DNA of 64,000 bases from Archivesica marissinica (taxonomy: Eukaryota > Mollusca > Bivalvia > Venerida > Vesicomyidae), in contig CM026400.1 in assembly GCA_014843695.1 (NCBI GenBank), positions 10,826,333 to 10,890,332 on the forward strand, read 5' to 3'. How positions within the stretch are numbered: the first letter of the stretch is position 1; each line of letters opens with the position of its first letter. Under the pieces are notes generated by a model. That model saw only the letters and a program-made list of their open reading frames with translations, was not told the DNA's origin and searched no databases. Position numbers and translations under genes: made by a program. Of this stretch, positions 21,626 through 31,522 are shown piece after piece.

Positions 21626-22625
21626 NNNNNNNNNNNNNNNNNNNNNNNNNNNNNNNNNNNNNNNNNNNNNNNNNNNNNNNNNNNNNNNNNNNNNNNNNNN
21701 NNNNNNNNNNNNNNNNNNNNNNNNNNNNNNNNNNNNNNNNNNNNNNNNNNNNNNNNNNNNNNNNNNNNNNNNNNNNNNNNNNNNNNNNNNNNNNNNNNNN
21801 NNNNNNNNNNNNNNNNNNNNNNNNNNNNNNNNNNNNNNNNNNNNNNNNNNNNNNNNNNNNNNNNNNNNNNNNNNNNNNNNNNNNNNNNNNNNNNNNNNNN
21901 NNNNNNNNNNNNNNNNNNNNNNNNNNNNNNNNNNNNNNNNNNNNNNNNNNNNNNNNNNNNNNNNNNNNNNNNNNNNNNNNNNNNNNNNNNNNNNNNNNNN
22001 NNNNNNNNNNNNNNNNNNNNNNNNNNNNNNNNNNNNNNNNNNNNNNNNNNNNNNNNNNNNNNNNNNNNNNNNNNNNNNNNNNNNNNNNNNNNNNNNNNNN
22101 NNNNNNNNNNNNNNNNNNNNNNNNNNNNNNNNNNNNNNNNNNNNNNNNNNNNNNNNNNNNNNNNNNNNNNNNNNNNNNNNNNNNNNNNNNNNNNNNNNNN
22201 NNNNNNNNNNNNNNNNNNNNNNNNNNNNNNNNNNNNNNNNNNNNNNNNNNNNNNNNNNNNNNNNNNNNNNNNNNNNNNNNNNNNNNNNNNNNNNNNNNNN
22301 NNNNNNNNNNNNNNNNNNNNNNNNNNNNNNNNNNNNNNNNNNNNNNNNNNNNNNNNNNNNNNNNNNNNNNNNNNNNNNNNNNNNNNNNNNNNNNNNNNNN
22401 NNNNNNNNNNNNNNNNNNNNNNNNNNNNNNNNNNNNNNNNNNNNNNNNNNNNNNNNNNNNNNNNNNNNNNNNNNNNNNNNNNNNNNNNNNNNNNNNNNNN
22501 NNNNNNNNNNNNNNNNNNNNNNNNNNNNNNNNNNNNNNNNNNNNNNNNNNNNNNNNNNNNNNNNNNNNNNNNNNNNNNNNNNNNNNNNNNNNNNNNNNNN
22601 NNNNNNNNNNNNNNNNNNNNNNNNN
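21626..22625. other. assembly gap, 1000 N
   Basis: Exactly 1000 N between two different arrays. The round number suggests a placeholder of unknown true size. Confidence 0.99.
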
Positions 22626-24113
22626 TACTGGGTGTTGAATGGGTTAAACACCTGATCATGTCAAGTTACTGGGTGTTGAATGGGTTAAACACCTGATCAT
22701 GTCAAGTTACTGGGTGTTGAATGGGTTAAACACCTGATCATGTCAAGTTACTGGGTGTTGAATGGGTTAAACACCTGATCATGTCAAGTTACTGGGTGTT
22801 GAATGGGTTAAACACCTGATCATGTCAAGTTACTGGGTGTTGAATGGGTTAAACACCTGATCATGTCAAGTTACTGGGTGTTGAATGGGTTAAACACCTG
22901 ATCATGTCAAGTTACTGGGTGTTGAATGGGTTAAACACCTGATCATGTCAGTTACTTGGGTGTTGAATGGGTTAAACACCTGATCATGTCAAGTTACTGG
23001 GTGTTGAATGGGTTAAACACCTGATCATGTCAAGTTACTGGGTGTTGAATGGGTTAAACACCTGATCATGTCAAGTTACTGGGTGTTGAATGGGTTAAAC
23101 ACCTGATCATGTCAAGTTACTGGGTGTTGAATGGGTTAAACACCTGATCATGTCAAGTTACTGGGTTGAATGGGTTAAACACCTGATCATGTCAAGTTAC
23201 TGGGTGTTGAATGGGTTAAACACCTGATCATGTCAAGTTACTGGGTTGAATGGGTTAAAACCTGATCATGTCAAGTTACTGGGTGTTGAATGGGTAAACA
23301 CCTGATCATGTAGTTACTGGGTGTTGAATGGGTTAAACACCTGATCATGTCAAGTTACTGGGTGTTGAATGGGTTAAACACCTGATCATGTCAAGTTACT
23401 GGGTGTTCAATGGGTTAAACACCTGATCATGTCAAGTTACTGGGTGTTGAATGGGTTAAACACCTGATCATGTCAGTTACTGGGTGTTGAATGGGTTAAA
23501 CACCTGATCATGTCAAGTTACTGGGTGTTGAATGGGTTAAACACCTGATCATGTCAAGTTACTGGGTGTTGAATGGGTTAAACACCTGATCATGTCAAGT
23601 TACTGGGTGTTGAATGGGTTAAACACCTGATCATGTCAAGTTACTGGGTGTTGAATGGGTTAAACACCTGATCATGTCAAGTTACTGGGTGTTGAATGGG
23701 TTAAACACCTGATCATGTCAAGTTACTGGGTGTTGAATGGGTTAAACACCTGATCATGTCAGTTACTGGGTGTTGAATGGGTTAAACACCTGATCATGTC
23801 AAGTTACTGGGTGTTGAATGGGTTAAACACCTGATCATGTCAAGTTACTGGGTGTTGAATGGGTTAAACACCTGATCATGTCAAGTTACTGGTGTTAATG
23901 GGTTAAACCCTGATCATGTCAAGTTACTGGGTGTTGAATGGGTTAAACACCTGATCATGTCAGTTACTGGTGTTGAATGGGTTAAACACCTGATCATGTC
24001 AAGTTACTGGGTGTTGAATGGGTTAAACACCTGATCATGTCAAGTTACTGGGTGTTGAATGGGTTAAACACCTGATCATGTCAAGTTACTGGGTGTTGAA
24101 TGGGTTAAACACC
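22626..24113. repeat. 41-bp satellite array
   Basis: About 36 copies of TACTGGGTGTTGAATGGGTT followed by AAACACCTGATCATGTCAAGT. Copies are nearly identical apart from a few 1-3 base deletions. The unit resembles the right end of MITE-G (see findings). Confidence 0.95.
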
Positions 24114-24361
24114 CAAAACCAACAACATACAAACAATAATATTCATGAACTTTCTTCATCCAGGTTTCCATGTAAATTGCTTTTCAGCTGGTGCTATAAA
24201 GGGAGTATGTTTTATCCTCTAATATAATTTTATTGTTTCGTGTCGGGAAGGAAACAAATGTCGAGAAATTTGTATTTCCGTATACAATGTACGTGTCCAA
24301 TGAAATTAATACGCTGACTTGACTTTCAGTCTTCAAGTTGTGAATTTAACAGAGACATCAC
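24114..24361. other. no gene recognised
   Basis: Ordinary intron sequence between the satellite and repeat-K. Confidence 0.4.
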
Positions 24362-24672
24362 TAACAGCAGGGTTTATTTAAGTCAGAATTTTTGGGAGAC
24401 GTGAGAAAGTGTCCTTAAATTGTGTTATTTAATACATTTCAAGAAAATATGGTTAAAATGCACAGTATGACCATTAAATACAACATTTGAATAGAAAGAG
24501 TGCTTCATAATGGGCCAGTGTATCTTACTGGACAACATTTTGTATGAAAATTGTAAAAAAAAGAAAAAAGGAAAGTGGTGCCCCCAGAAAGCGGAGTCAG
24601 GGTCCCTAGGGCGACTATTTCGCCCACGGGCAACTATTTCGCCCACATCGTCCTCTAAAATGATCCCTGCTA
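24362..24672 (+). repeat. repeat-K copy 2
   Basis: Same landmarks as 12954-13225, with an internal A-rich insertion and a duplicated TATTTCGCCCAC phrase. A 134-codon minus-strand open frame over it (24425-24829) is a chance frame. Confidence 0.8.
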
Positions 24673-24854
24673 ACAGGTTATTGGAATGAATAATGACAGA
24701 CTGAGAGACAGCCATATCCGTCGCTTTATTAAATTGAAAGGAATGTGCAGCGCGAGATAATTTTGTAATATTTAAATGCAATGACACAGCAGTACCGTCT
24801 TCACTATTGCTATATATACATTGTATCACTCAATATTTCAAGTCTTCTACTTAA

Positions 24855-25157
24855 CCCATTGCCCACTAGCGGCACATAAAATCACTTTTGCAAACAGCAT
24901 AGAGCCCGATCAGACGGCACAAAGTGTTCCGTCTGATCAGGCTCTATGTTCCGTCTGATCAGGCTCTATGTTCCGTCTGATCAGGCTCTATGTTCCGTCT
25001 GATCAGGCTCTATGCTGTTTGCTATTCGGATATTGGAGATAAAACACTGGCTGAATAGTAAACAACATAGATCGTGATCAGACGGGGTGGTGCGCCGCGG
25101 CTGATCTGGATCTATGTTGTTTGCAAATGTGATTTTATTTACTCAGCAGGCAAAGGG
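24855..25157. mobile_element. MITE-H copy 1 with two hairpins
   Basis: Begins CCCATTGCCCACTAGC after TTAA (24851-24854) and ends GGCAAAGGG before TTAC. The first palindrome runs from GCAAACAGCATAGAGCC to GGCTCTATGCTGTTTGC (about 24891-25021). It contains four tandem copies of CCGTCTGATCAGGCTCTATG TT. The second palindrome runs from AAACAACATAGATC to GATCTATGTTGTTTGC (about 25050-25122). TTAA plus CCC...GGG ends indicate a piggyBac-like non-autonomous element. Confidence 0.85.
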
Positions 25158-25581
25158 TTACGTTATAATGTAAAATAATCAACGGCTTGCTGAAACCATA
25201 TAAAATTGTTTTTGTAATTGGTAGAACCAGCTGGAACAGAAATATACATTCTTCGTATCGTTCTGACCGTGAACCAATATGGCTGAAACCTGCGCACTGC
25301 ACACAAGTTCTACTATATTGTCAATATTTATGCAATTAGCAAGCATTTACTTAATAATTATATATATATATATATAATAATAATCATAGCGAGCTTTACG
25401 GTGACGCTTATTGAGATGAAAGTGTTGATATGTTATCTAATTTTAAATCTTCGTACGGAAGTTGTCCTAGAAGTTGAATTGTGGGAGAATATTTAATGGG
25501 TATTTCTCCCATAATCCCACATACACGTTAATACACTACATGAGAAAATACTAGTAGTACAGGCTGTGGATTCAATTATTC
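25158..25581. other. no gene recognised
   Basis: AT-rich; includes a short TA microsatellite at about 25360-25377. Confidence 0.45.
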
Positions 25582-26929
25582 TGATTTAGCTATGCTATGA
25601 ATCTATGATTGAGCTGTGCTGTGAATCTATGATTGAGCTGTGCTGTGAATCTATGATTGAGCTATGCTATGAATCTATGATTGTGCTGTGAATCTATGAT
25701 TGAGCTATGCTATGAATCTATGATTGAGCTATGCTATGAATCTATGATTGAGCTATGCTATGAATCTATGATTGAGCTGTGCTATGAATCTTATGATTGA
25801 GGTATGCTATGGATCTATGATTGAGCTGTGCTGTGAATCTATGATTGAGCTATGCTGTGAATCTATGATTGAGCTATGCTGTGAATCTATGATTGAGCTA
25901 TGCTATGAAACCATCATTGAGCTATGCTATGAATCCATCATTGAGCTATGCTATGAATCTATGATTGAGGTATGCTATGGATCTATGATTGAGCTATGAT
26001 TTAGCTATGCTATGAATCTATGATTTAGCTATGCTATGAATCCATAATTCATGCTATGAAACCATCATTGAGCTATGCATCCATCATTGAGCTATGCTAT
26101 GAATCCATCATTGAGCTATGCTATGAATCTATGATTGAGCTATGCTATGGATCTATGATTGAGGTATGCTATGAATCTATGATTGAGCTATGCTATGATT
26201 GAGCTATGCTATGAATCTATGATTGAGCTATGCTATGAATCTATGAGTGAGCTATGCTATGAATATATGATTGAGCTATGCTATGAACCTATGATGCTAT
26301 GAATCCATCATTGAGCTATGCTATGATTGAGCTATGCTATGAATCTATGAGTGAGCTATGCTATGATGCTATGAATCTATGAGTGAGCTATGCTATGAAT
26401 ATATGATTGAGCTATGCTATGAGTGAGCTATGCTATGAACCTATGATGCTATGAATCCATCATTGAGCTATGCTATGAATCTATGAGTGAGCTATGCTAT
26501 GAATCTATGAGTGAGCTATGCTATGAATCTATGATTGAGGTATACTATGGATCTATGATTGAGGTATGCTATGAATCTATGATTGAGGTATGCTATGAAT
26601 CTATGAGTGAGCTATGCTATGAATCTATGATTGAGCTATGCTATGATGCTATGAATCTATGATTGAGCTATGCTATGAATCTATGAGTGAGCTATGCTAT
26701 GAATCTATGATTGAGCTATGCATCTATGAGTGAGCTATGCTAATGATGCTATGAATCTATGATTGAGCTATGCTATGGATCTATGAGTGAGCTATGCTAT
26801 GAATCTATGAGTGAGCTATGCTATGAACCTATGATGCTATGAATCTATGATTGAGGTATGCTATGAATCTATGATTGAGGTATGCTATGGATCTATGATT
26901 GAGCTATGCTATGAATATGTGATTGAGCT
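25582..26929. repeat. 24-bp minisatellite array
   Basis: About 55 units of TGAGCTATGCTATGAATCTATGAT written as two parts: TGAGCTATGCTATGAA and TCTATGAT. Internal half-unit duplications (GCTATGATGCTATGA) are frequent. A 75-codon frame at 25772 is an artefact. Confidence 0.93.
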
Positions 26930-27035
26930 TGCTTTGAGGCTTTGCCCTATTCATATTGTACTTTACATTTTAGTCAGAGTTAGTAAGATTAAGTTTCTGA
27001 TCTGTGTTGCACCTTTAAACTGATTATTTCATTGC

Positions 27036-27547
27036 TAATTCATTGGGTTCCATTAATTCATTAACAGTAAATCGTTACTTGACATACCGGTAGATTAATT
27101 CATTGGGTTTCATTAATTTATTAACAGTAAATCGTTACTTGACATACCGGTAGGTTAACCCATTCAACACCAAGTAACTCACATGGACTGGTCCATGATA
27201 TTCATAAACCAATAAATGAATCAGAAAATCACATTTGGACAAGTTCATTTATCAAAATGGGTAATTATGTCTAAAAATAGTCATATCACGGCAAAAAGTG
27301 CAGATCCTGGGATCTACACTTTTTTGTAAGCCAATTTAGAGGTCTATGGTGTTGAAAGGGTTAAAGGTTAATTCATTGGGTTCCATTAATTAATTAACAG
27401 TAAATCGTTACTTGGAATACCGATAGGTTAAAGGTTAATTCATGGGGTTCCATTAATTAATTAACAGTAAATCGTTACTTGATATACATTGGGTTCCATT
27501 AATGCATTAAGTCTAAATCTTTACTTGACATGGTTAATTCATTGGGC
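27036..27547. repeat. about 60-bp tandem repeat interrupted by MITE-G
   Basis: Five units of TTAATTCATTGGGTTCCATT, AATTAATTAACAGTAAATCG and TTACTTGACATACCGGTAGG. MITE-G sits inside the array. The array ends about 50 bp before the exon 3 acceptor. Confidence 0.9.
27159..27360 (+). mobile_element. MITE-G copy 3, hairpin deleted
   Basis: Begins CCCATTCAACACCAAG after TTAA (27155-27158) and ends GTGTTGAAAGGG before TTAA (27361-27364). The central hairpin of other copies is missing: the sequence goes from GCAGATCCTG directly to GGATCTACAC. Confidence 0.9.
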
Positions 27548-27600
27548 TCGGTGAACTGAACGTGAACAAGAGCAAAATTAAACTGTGTCGTGATTTTCAG

Positions 27601-27785
27601 GCTGTTAAGTGTTGGTGGCTGGGACACGATTAACGACTGGTTACAGGCATGTAAAGATGACGAGAACTACCCGATGCTGGTCGAGATACTCAAAGTGTAC
27701 CATGTGCTACCCATAACCGTAGAAATACTGAAGACAAACAATGCTGCCAAAACTATCAAACAACTCTGTAAATCGGACAATGAAA
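27601..27785 (+). CDS. PPP1R10: PNUTS exon 3: TFIIS N-terminal domain core
   Basis: This 185-nt exon carries most of the TFIIS N-terminal (LW/TND) domain. It begins L-L-S-V-G-G-W-D-T-I-N-D-W-L, includes V-L-P-I-T-V-E-I-L-K and ends K-Q-L-C-K-S-D-N-E. The GGW..NDWL and LP-T-L-NNAAK pattern corresponds to GGYKLLNNWL and LPLTVDHLKQNNTAK in vertebrate PNUTS. By family knowledge this domain binds partner motifs such as that of TOX4. The acceptor is GATTTTCAG and the donor is GTAAGC at 27786. It leaves one base (A). Confidence 0.95.
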
Positions 27786-27899
27786 GTAAGCGCTTCGGGG
27801 TTCCCGCTGTTGTTCACTAATTACGACATGCATAAAATACTGGCGTTAAATTTTATGAATTGGCGAAAATATTTGCTACCAACATTTTCCGTCCGTAAT

Positions 27900-27995
27900 T
27901 GACTCTTTTATTTTAAACTTCATTGATTTATTTGCGGAGCAAGTTTTAACAACTTATATTAATCACTCTCGTTGGCGCGGCTGAAAGCGTAAATG
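27900..27995 (-). mobile_element. SINE-D 3' fragment
   Basis: Shares AGTTTTAACAACTTATATTA, ATCACTCTCGTTGGCGCGG and GAAAGCGTA with 49892-50125, minus orientation. The head is absent. Located in intron 3. Confidence 0.75.
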
Positions 27996-28159
27996 TGGTA
28001 AATTGACATTTTACAACTTTGACTAATGTTCTCTGGGTTTGTATAAATATCGAGCGAATTTTGATGTCTATGTTATTGTTTACAAATGTACTAGTTAGTA
28101 TCTACAGAAATAGAATAGTATTGTGACCATGGTAACACCAGCTTGCTCTCCAATTTCAG

Positions 28160-28228
28160 GTGTTAAAACCCTAGCAACTAATATCTTTGCTGAATGGATG
28201 AAAAAAGTTAAAGGAAACAATAATAATG
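28160..28228 (+). CDS. PPP1R10: PNUTS exon 4: end of TFIIS N-terminal domain
   Basis: The exon encodes S-V-K-T-L-A-T-N-I-F-A-E-W-M-K-K-V-K-G and then four Asn residues. The A-x-x-I-x-x-x-W-M pattern is the last helix of the TFIIS N-terminal domain (vertebrate ...LASVLVSDWMAVI). The acceptor is CAATTTCAG and the donor is GTAAGG at 28229. Length is 69 nt. It receives one base and leaves one base. Intron 3 is short (374 bp). Confidence 0.93.
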
Positions 28229-28377
28229 GTAAGGCAGATGGTACCGTAATAACGTGTATATTACACGGTTAAACTGACAACCCCCTCAGTTTTGAAGCAG
28301 ACGCCATCCATTACATCACGGGAGGCACCTAGATCCAACATCACACAGACCCGAACACAATATGAAGGTTTACCAAT

Positions 28378-28556
28378 CATGGCAGAGTTGTTGCCCTTGA
28401 ATAGCAAGAATTGTCATAAGAGTTGTTGCCCTTGAATTGCAAGAATTGTCAGAGTTGTTGCCCTTGAATAGCAAGAATTGTCATAGAGTTGTTGACCTTG
28501 AATAGCAAGAATTGCCATAGAGTTGTTGCCCTTGATTAGCAAGAATTACTATAGTT
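28378..28556. repeat. 34-bp tandem repeat, about 5 copies
   Basis: Units of AGAGTTGTTGCCCTTGAATA followed by GCAAGAATTGTCAT, in intron 4. Confidence 0.88.
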
Positions 28557-28649
28557 GTGTTTGCTGTAAAGGTTTTGTCAAGTAACAGAAATGGAATTTT
28601 GTTGGCGAATGATGAATATAGAGACTATATTTAGTATATTACTTACATT

Positions 28650-29027
28650 CAACCGTGTGTTGGCAGTCGCCTATCAAACACCTTGCATTTGACCTCTATT
28701 AAAAGCACCCACTCTTGAGTAAGTCAGTCACGTAATCCAGGGATCGCAGGTTCGATCCCCCGTCTGACAATTAACAGTCTTTCAGATGGGACGTTAAACC
28801 TTGGTCTCGTGTCGGTGATGTACACCGTGCACGTAAAAGAACCAGAGGAGACTCTGGAATGGGTCTCTGTCTGTATCATGCACTATCCTCCAAAATCTAA
28901 AATGACATATCTTCAGGAGGCGTCGCTCATATGGGCAACCGGTAGCGACGATAAATAAACGTAAAACACACAAGTCAGTCACTTTCTGCATTTCCACTGA
29001 CTGACTGCTTAGAAGAGGTTTGACTTA
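28650..29027. mobile_element. MITE-F, diverged, carrying a SINE-E insertion
   Basis: The left part (TTGACCTCTATTAAAAGCAC) and the right part (ACTGACTGACTGCTTAGAAG, then AGGTTTGACT) are arms of a MITE-F-like palindrome. SINE-E lies between them. Confidence 0.6.
28732..28971 (+). mobile_element. SINE-E, 5'-truncated, with 11-bp target duplication
   Basis: Starts within the tRNA-like anticodon arm (GTAATCCAGGGATCGCAGG), keeps box B GGTTCGATCC and the whole body to AAACGTAAAACACAC. It is bracketed by AAGTCAGTCAC at 28721-28731 and 28972-28982. Confidence 0.92.
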
Positions 29028-29282
29028 GTTTAATCATATTTCATTGCTCGATTCGTTTTACAAATACATGTGAATACAAAACATGACAAATTAAATAAAG
29101 GCAAACGGGTCAGGCCACAAGTTCTAGCAACATTAGTTACGGCCCTTCCCCAAAATGTTTGACTATGTTTCAACGGGTGTCCAAAACTTCAAATACCAGG
29201 GTGAAATTCTCATATTCGAGATCTATGAGCTCCTTATTGGCATTGCATTATCTGTTCATCAATTGTTATTAACGGTTAAGTG
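29028..29282. other. no gene recognised
   Basis: Intron 4 sequence. A 90-codon frame (29155-29427) runs into SINE-B and is unsupported. Confidence 0.4.
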
Positions 29283-29549
29283 CGTTTGTTTTGGGGGTTT
29301 AAGTCGCATCAACAGTATATGTCATACGGCGACTTGGTGGAGGAAAAGCCGTGCCCCTCCATGTAGGTGCAGGCACGCACAGCACACCCGGGTAGAACCA
29401 CCTGTCTACCGCAAGCCAGCTGGATAGCTTCCTCACATGTAATAATTATATATCCCCAGTTCGATTCGAACCCACACTGTCAGCAGTGAGGGGCAAGTCA
29501 TTTGAAGTCAACAACATTAACCACTCGGCCATGGAGGCCCCATTTAAAG
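29283..29549 (-). mobile_element. SINE-B, full minus copy
   Basis: On the minus strand: GGGGCCTCCATGGCCGAGTG, GTTAATGTTGTTGACTTCAA (tRNA-like head with box A), GTGGGTTCGAATCGAAC (box B), GTGAGGAAGCTATCCAGCTG, then TTTTCCTCCACCAAGTCGCC. This is the best-preserved SINE-B head in the window. Confidence 0.88.
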
Positions 29550-30080
29550 TGATGTATGCGGATGAAAGGAACAAGTATATATACTACTTATGATTGCTTT
29601 CCTCATGCTACATTATAAACTCACTTACAAGTAACTGTTACAACTTGCTATAATATATGCAGTGTATATTTTGAGGCCTGATATATTAATTTATAGCATA
29701 ACTTTATAGGGGTTTATATATACCATATTGATCTCAACAATTGATTGATTATCGATAACTCTGCCTGAGCCTCAATTTGTTACTAGTATTGACAGGTAAT
29801 ATAACAGTAAAACCCATGCATTACTGTATGTTCACCTGCCAGACTTGTCCGTAATCTAGGTCGACCCAATGTCTAAAGGTTAAAAGTGTGTGTAAAAAGG
29901 TTTATTTTGTGATTTTCTTTTGATTTGAAAAATTTGCATCTCTAATTTGACAGGCATAAAAAAACTGTATAGGAAAGCCTGCTCCACTGCAACATCTAGT
30001 GATCGTTATAGTCAAGTTACCCGCTTTGGACAGTCAGCAAATTCATGATGTATGAAATATGAAATGGTTTTTTTTTTCAG
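29550..30080. other. intron 4, no further feature seen
   Basis: AT-rich sequence leading to the T-rich tract and AG acceptor of exon 5. Confidence 0.5.
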
Positions 30081-30470
30081 AAGAGAATTCCAAGAAGAAA
30101 AAGAAAGATAAACGAGAGAAGGAAAGTGAGAAAAAAGACTCTAGCTCGAGTAGTGATCATAATAAATCAAAGAGCCGAGACTCTAAACACTCATCGCACT
30201 CTCATCATCACGATACTAGTCATTCTGAACGAGAGAAATCGGACAACAGAAAGACGCAGAAAAGGAGAGAAATAGAGGAAGAAAACATGGATTCCAGTTC
30301 AAACGATAGTGCTCAAAGTGAAGAGAAAGTGACGATACGGAAAGGCCCTGGACTTAAGTTGCATTTTAAGCTAGGTAGTGATAAGGATAAAGATCGGACG
30401 GAAAGTAAAACCGAGGAAAAGAAACGGCCATCGACAGTAAAAAGACCACCGAGTAAATTTAGATCAACAG
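30081..30470 (+). CDS. PPP1R10: PNUTS exon 5: Lys/Ser-rich linker and FRSTG block start
   Basis: This is the largest exon seen, 390 nt. It encodes a low-complexity, highly charged nuclear linker: a Lys run near its start (K-K-K-K-K-D-K-R-E-K), a Ser run, a His-rich patch (S-H-S-H-H-H-D) and alternating acidic and basic stretches. It ends P-P-S-K-F-R-S-T-G. The FRSTG block followed by LE in the next exon is shared with vertebrate PNUTS, which fixes the 3' end at 30470. The acceptor has a T-rich tract (30070-30077) and CAG. The donor, GTTGTT at 30471, is a poor match to the consensus. Without splicing, the frame runs on to a stop near 30556. Confidence 0.9.
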
Positions 30471-31325
30471 GTTGTTATATATTCCATAAAGATTTGTGTT
30501 TAATGGAAAGCTGTCTTTATGTACAGTGTCGCTTTGCACGGCGAGTGATGCTGTAGCGGTGCTGTGTAAATCTAGCGGTGCTGTTTATTCCAACGGTGCT
30601 TTGGTATCGAACGGTGCTTTGGTGTCCAATGGGGCTGTGTAATCTACCAGCATTGTGTAATCCACTAGTACTGTGCAAGGCTGTGCAATCCACCAGTGCT
30701 GTGTAATCCACCAGTACTGTGTAATATAGTTTCAATACTGGAGAGTTAACAGATCGCTAAATCTGTTTACATTGATCAAAAAACACCTTGATCTGTACTT
30801 ATAAAAATCTCCATTTCCAGCCCCACTTTGTACTGCATGAACAGCCTTATTTATTATTGGGGCAATAGTGATTTATCCTGCCACTTTCAGCACCCACACA
30901 CCACAGTCCCCATCGGGCCAAATGTATTTTAAATAATTGCCCAATTTTCTTGAGATTTCCAACAGTATATTGGACAAATTTAATACCAGTATATAAGTCA
31001 TTTTCTAACCTTGCTTAATATTTAACCAGCTACAATTAATTAAATGCACTTCTTTAATTGGTTTATAATGGTTGAGCATAGTTGCCGGGTTGATTGAATG
31101 TAGCTGTCGTATACTGGTCGTATTTCAGCCAACAAATTCGATACAGTGTACGAGTCCGTTTCTGGAAAATCTTTGAGATTTTTGCAAGTCTCTATCTTTG
31201 AGCCCTCGAGTCAAAATCCATTAGTATATTCATGCAAGAACATCTGTGACTGTTCAGTTTGTTTATACTGTTTTTAGTATGTGACATTTTCTCTATATAA
31301 AATTTCGTTTTCAAAAACACACAAT
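30471..31325. other. start of intron 5
   Basis: Includes a short diverged repeat at about 30545-30730 (GGTGCTGTGTAATCTA and CACCAGTACTGTGTAATCCA variants). No gene seen. Confidence 0.5.
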
Positions 31326-31522
31326 CAGGGTTCCCGCAGTTGGTCGGTCGCCAATGGCGACAATTGCGACAAAATACAATACCTTTTTTTATTTAAATTT
31401 GGCACATGTTTTGTCAAATACATGGCTTCAAATATTTAAACTATATGGCTCTTAGTTGGCTCCAAGATTTTTTAATTGGCGACAGAAGTGGCACAGACAA
31501 ACATTCAGACAGAGGGAACCCG
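31326..31522 (+). repeat. repeat-J copy 2, without insertion
   Basis: About 200 bp from CAGGGTTCCCGCAG to GACAGAGGGAACCC, the inverted counterpart of the interrupted copy at 5-1014. At 31419-31420 it has a single TA in TGTCAAATACATGGC, which is the empty site for the 800-bp MITE. Confidence 0.8.

Noticed and set aside
20530..22696. Open frames of 626-702 codons
   Set aside because: Half of each is the 1000-N gap and the rest is the 37-bp array.
20722..24113. CRISPR-like regular arrays
   Set aside because: There are no variable spacers between repeats; units are contiguous. The genome is eukaryotic.
24425..24829. 134-codon minus-strand frame
   Set aside because: It lies mostly over repeat-K, whose other copies do not keep the frame.
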